The translations under genes and the position numbers were made by a program. 7,778 bases of DNA from Nitrososphaerales archaeon TH5893 (GTDB lineage Archaea > Thermoproteota > Nitrososphaeria > Nitrososphaerales > Nitrososphaeraceae): assembly GCA_014523685.1 (NCBI GenBank), contig JAATVT010000005.1, positions 1 to 7,778 on the forward strand, read 5' to 3'. The first letter of the stretch is position 1. Each line of letters starts with the position of its first letter. This document shows positions 7,196 through 7,778 of the stretch, piece after piece. The notes beneath the pieces were generated by a model. That model was given only the letters and a program-made list of their open reading frames with translations, had not been told where the DNA came from and made no database searches.

Positions 7196-7336
7196 TTATT
7201 TATGACGCCTCGCTGCTGAGGCTATCACGTAAGCAACCCCCACTACCAAACCAAATGCCAAGGGTATCCATACACCGAAGCTGTCGATTGTTGCAGGCAC
7301 AATTTGTTGTATTAAACTATCTAATCCAAATACCAT
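7196..7336 (-). CDS. Small single-pass membrane protein, 46 residues, function unknown
   Basis: The frame runs from ATG to TAA and encodes MVFGLDSLIQQIVPATIDSF, then a hydrophobic segment at about residues 20-43 rich in Gly, Val and Ala, then the basic end RRHK. By the positive-inside rule the C-terminus is probably cytoplasmic. Support for a real gene is the well-formed amphipathic-then-hydrophobic-then-basic layout, a TATA-like box at the leaderless distance, and the otherwise empty 555-nt stretch in which it sits. It is too short for usual gene-finding cutoffs. Divergent from eL42 with 218 nt between them. I do not recognise the family. Small single-helix proteins often act as subunits of membrane complexes, but nothing here says which. 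Confidence 0.6.
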   Translation of the reverse strand: MVFGLDSLIQQIVPATIDSFGVWIPLAFGLVVGVAYVIASAARRHK

Positions 7337-7360
7337 TACCCTACCATATGAAGAGCTTGG

Positions 7361-7368
7361 TATATTAG
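7361..7368 (-). promoter_or_regulatory. Candidate TATA box of the small membrane-protein gene
   Basis: CTAATATA on the minus strand is centred about 28 nt upstream of the ATG, again placing transcription start at or near the start codon. Confidence 0.45.
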
Positions 7369-7523
7369 ATTTTCTCAGTTTTTGGAGGGGGAACCTGTTT
7401 TAAATAATCAATAATATTCCTTCCCATACACTGATAGTATAAATATATATATTGAGACAAAAAAGTACATATTAAAATCAATTATACCCGTACTCATATC
7501 GTGAAGAATACTTTTCGATGTCC

Positions 7524-7529
7524 TTAAAT
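7524..7529 (+). promoter_or_regulatory. Candidate TATA box of eL42
   Basis: TTAAAT is centred about 28 nt before the ATG at 7555. A stronger-looking AT run, TATAAATATATATATT at 7438-7453, lies about 100 nt further up and would give a long leader. Both are possible, and no Shine-Dalgarno sequence is present, which favours the nearer one. Confidence 0.35.
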
Positions 7530-7554
7530 TACCCCTTGATAAAATTTGCCTATT

Positions 7555-7778
7555 ATGAAAATGGTAAAAGAGCTGCGCAAGTTTTGCTCTAGATGCAAAA
7601 CTCATACAATGCAGGTAGTTGCTATCTATAAGAAAGGAAAGGACAGAAAGGTTGCAGAAGGCGCACGCAGACACGCAGAAGACAAAAAAGGGTATGGTGG
7701 TCAAAAATTTCCAGAGCTTAAGCGAACTGCCAAGACTACCAAGAAGATAACATTGCGATATACATGTAAAAATTGTCA
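7555..7778 (+). CDS. rpl44e: 50S ribosomal protein eL42 (L44e), 3' end beyond the window
   Basis: The first 74 residues of the ribosomal large-subunit protein eL42, which lies near the tRNA E-site. The start MKMVKELRKFCSRCKTHT is typical; zinc ligands C11-x2-C14 and C71-x2-C74 are both visible. The conserved GYGGQ loop (46-50) is followed by KFP and a Lys-rich stretch (RTAKTTKKITLRY). Family members are about 90-105 residues, so roughly 20 residues are missing past the edge. Met3 is an alternative start, but Met1 agrees with the usual N-terminus. In many archaea this gene is followed by eS27 and the alpha subunit of initiation factor 2; that cannot be checked here. Confidence 0.95.
   Translation, partial: MKMVKELRKFCSRCKTHTMQVVAIYKKGKDRKVAEGARRHAEDKKGYGGQKFPELKRTAKTTKKITLRYTCKNC

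Noticed and set aside
7131..7205. 24-residue plus-strand frame starting MQEARIDRW
   Set aside because: Too short to support, no ribosome site, and it overlaps the inverted repeat and the end of the small membrane-protein gene.
172..7539. Similar pyrimidine-rich words (ACCCCTT or AACCCTTTT) at 172-184, 7095-7104 and 7530-7537
   Set aside because: Short and imperfect, and not at a constant distance from start codons; no basis to call a shared operator.
7408..7704. 98-residue minus-strand frame overlapping eL42
   Set aside because: It covers the eL42 coding sequence in antisense and its AT-rich promoter region; the composition looks non-coding.

Overview
The window looks like a piece of an ammonia-oxidising-type archaeal chromosome (Thaumarchaeota/Nitrososphaeria). 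The grounds are gene content and signals, not a database match: a group II chaperonin (thermosome), an archaeal-type thiolase paired with a DUF35 zinc-ribbon/OB protein, ribosomal protein eL42, a B12-dependent class II ribonucleotide reductase, TATA boxes about 25-30 nt upstream of start codons (leaderless style), and moderate to low GC. It is mostly ordinary core genome; I see no phage, insertion sequence, CRISPR array or tRNA.

Layout. Positions 1-213 hold no convincing gene, but include a GC-rich, foldable stretch (about 83-150) between AT-rich flanks. nrdJ (214-2940, +) makes deoxynucleotides and is complete, with an ATP-cone at the N-terminus and a Cys-rich zinc-finger-like tail. It converges on a minus-strand pair, thiolase (3475-4635) then DUF35 (3056-3466), 8 nt apart and surely co-transcribed. 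The 115-nt convergent gap carries a perfect inverted repeat. Next on the minus strand come the thermosome (4828-6513), with a GGM-repeat tail, and a FlK-like hotdog thioesterase (6589-6999). A 46-residue single-pass membrane protein lies at 7196-7336 (-). Divergent from it, eL42 starts at 7555 (+) and is cut by the window edge.

How the genes relate. The thiolase/DUF35 pair belongs to acetoacetyl-CoA chemistry: the mevalonate route to archaeal lipids, or the 3-hydroxypropionate/4-hydroxybutyrate carbon cycle. The thioesterase may also act on an acyl-CoA, but its substrate is unknown. nrdJ, the thermosome and eL42 are housekeeping genes with no obvious functional link to them. Most genes here have a TATA-like box placed for leaderless transcription. 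The thermosome instead has a BRE/TATA farther upstream and a strong Shine-Dalgarno sequence, which suggests separate, high expression.

The less ordinary items are the foldable element upstream of nrdJ, the tiny membrane protein, and a symmetric hairpin at 7106-7145. No wholly new multi-gene system is evident.
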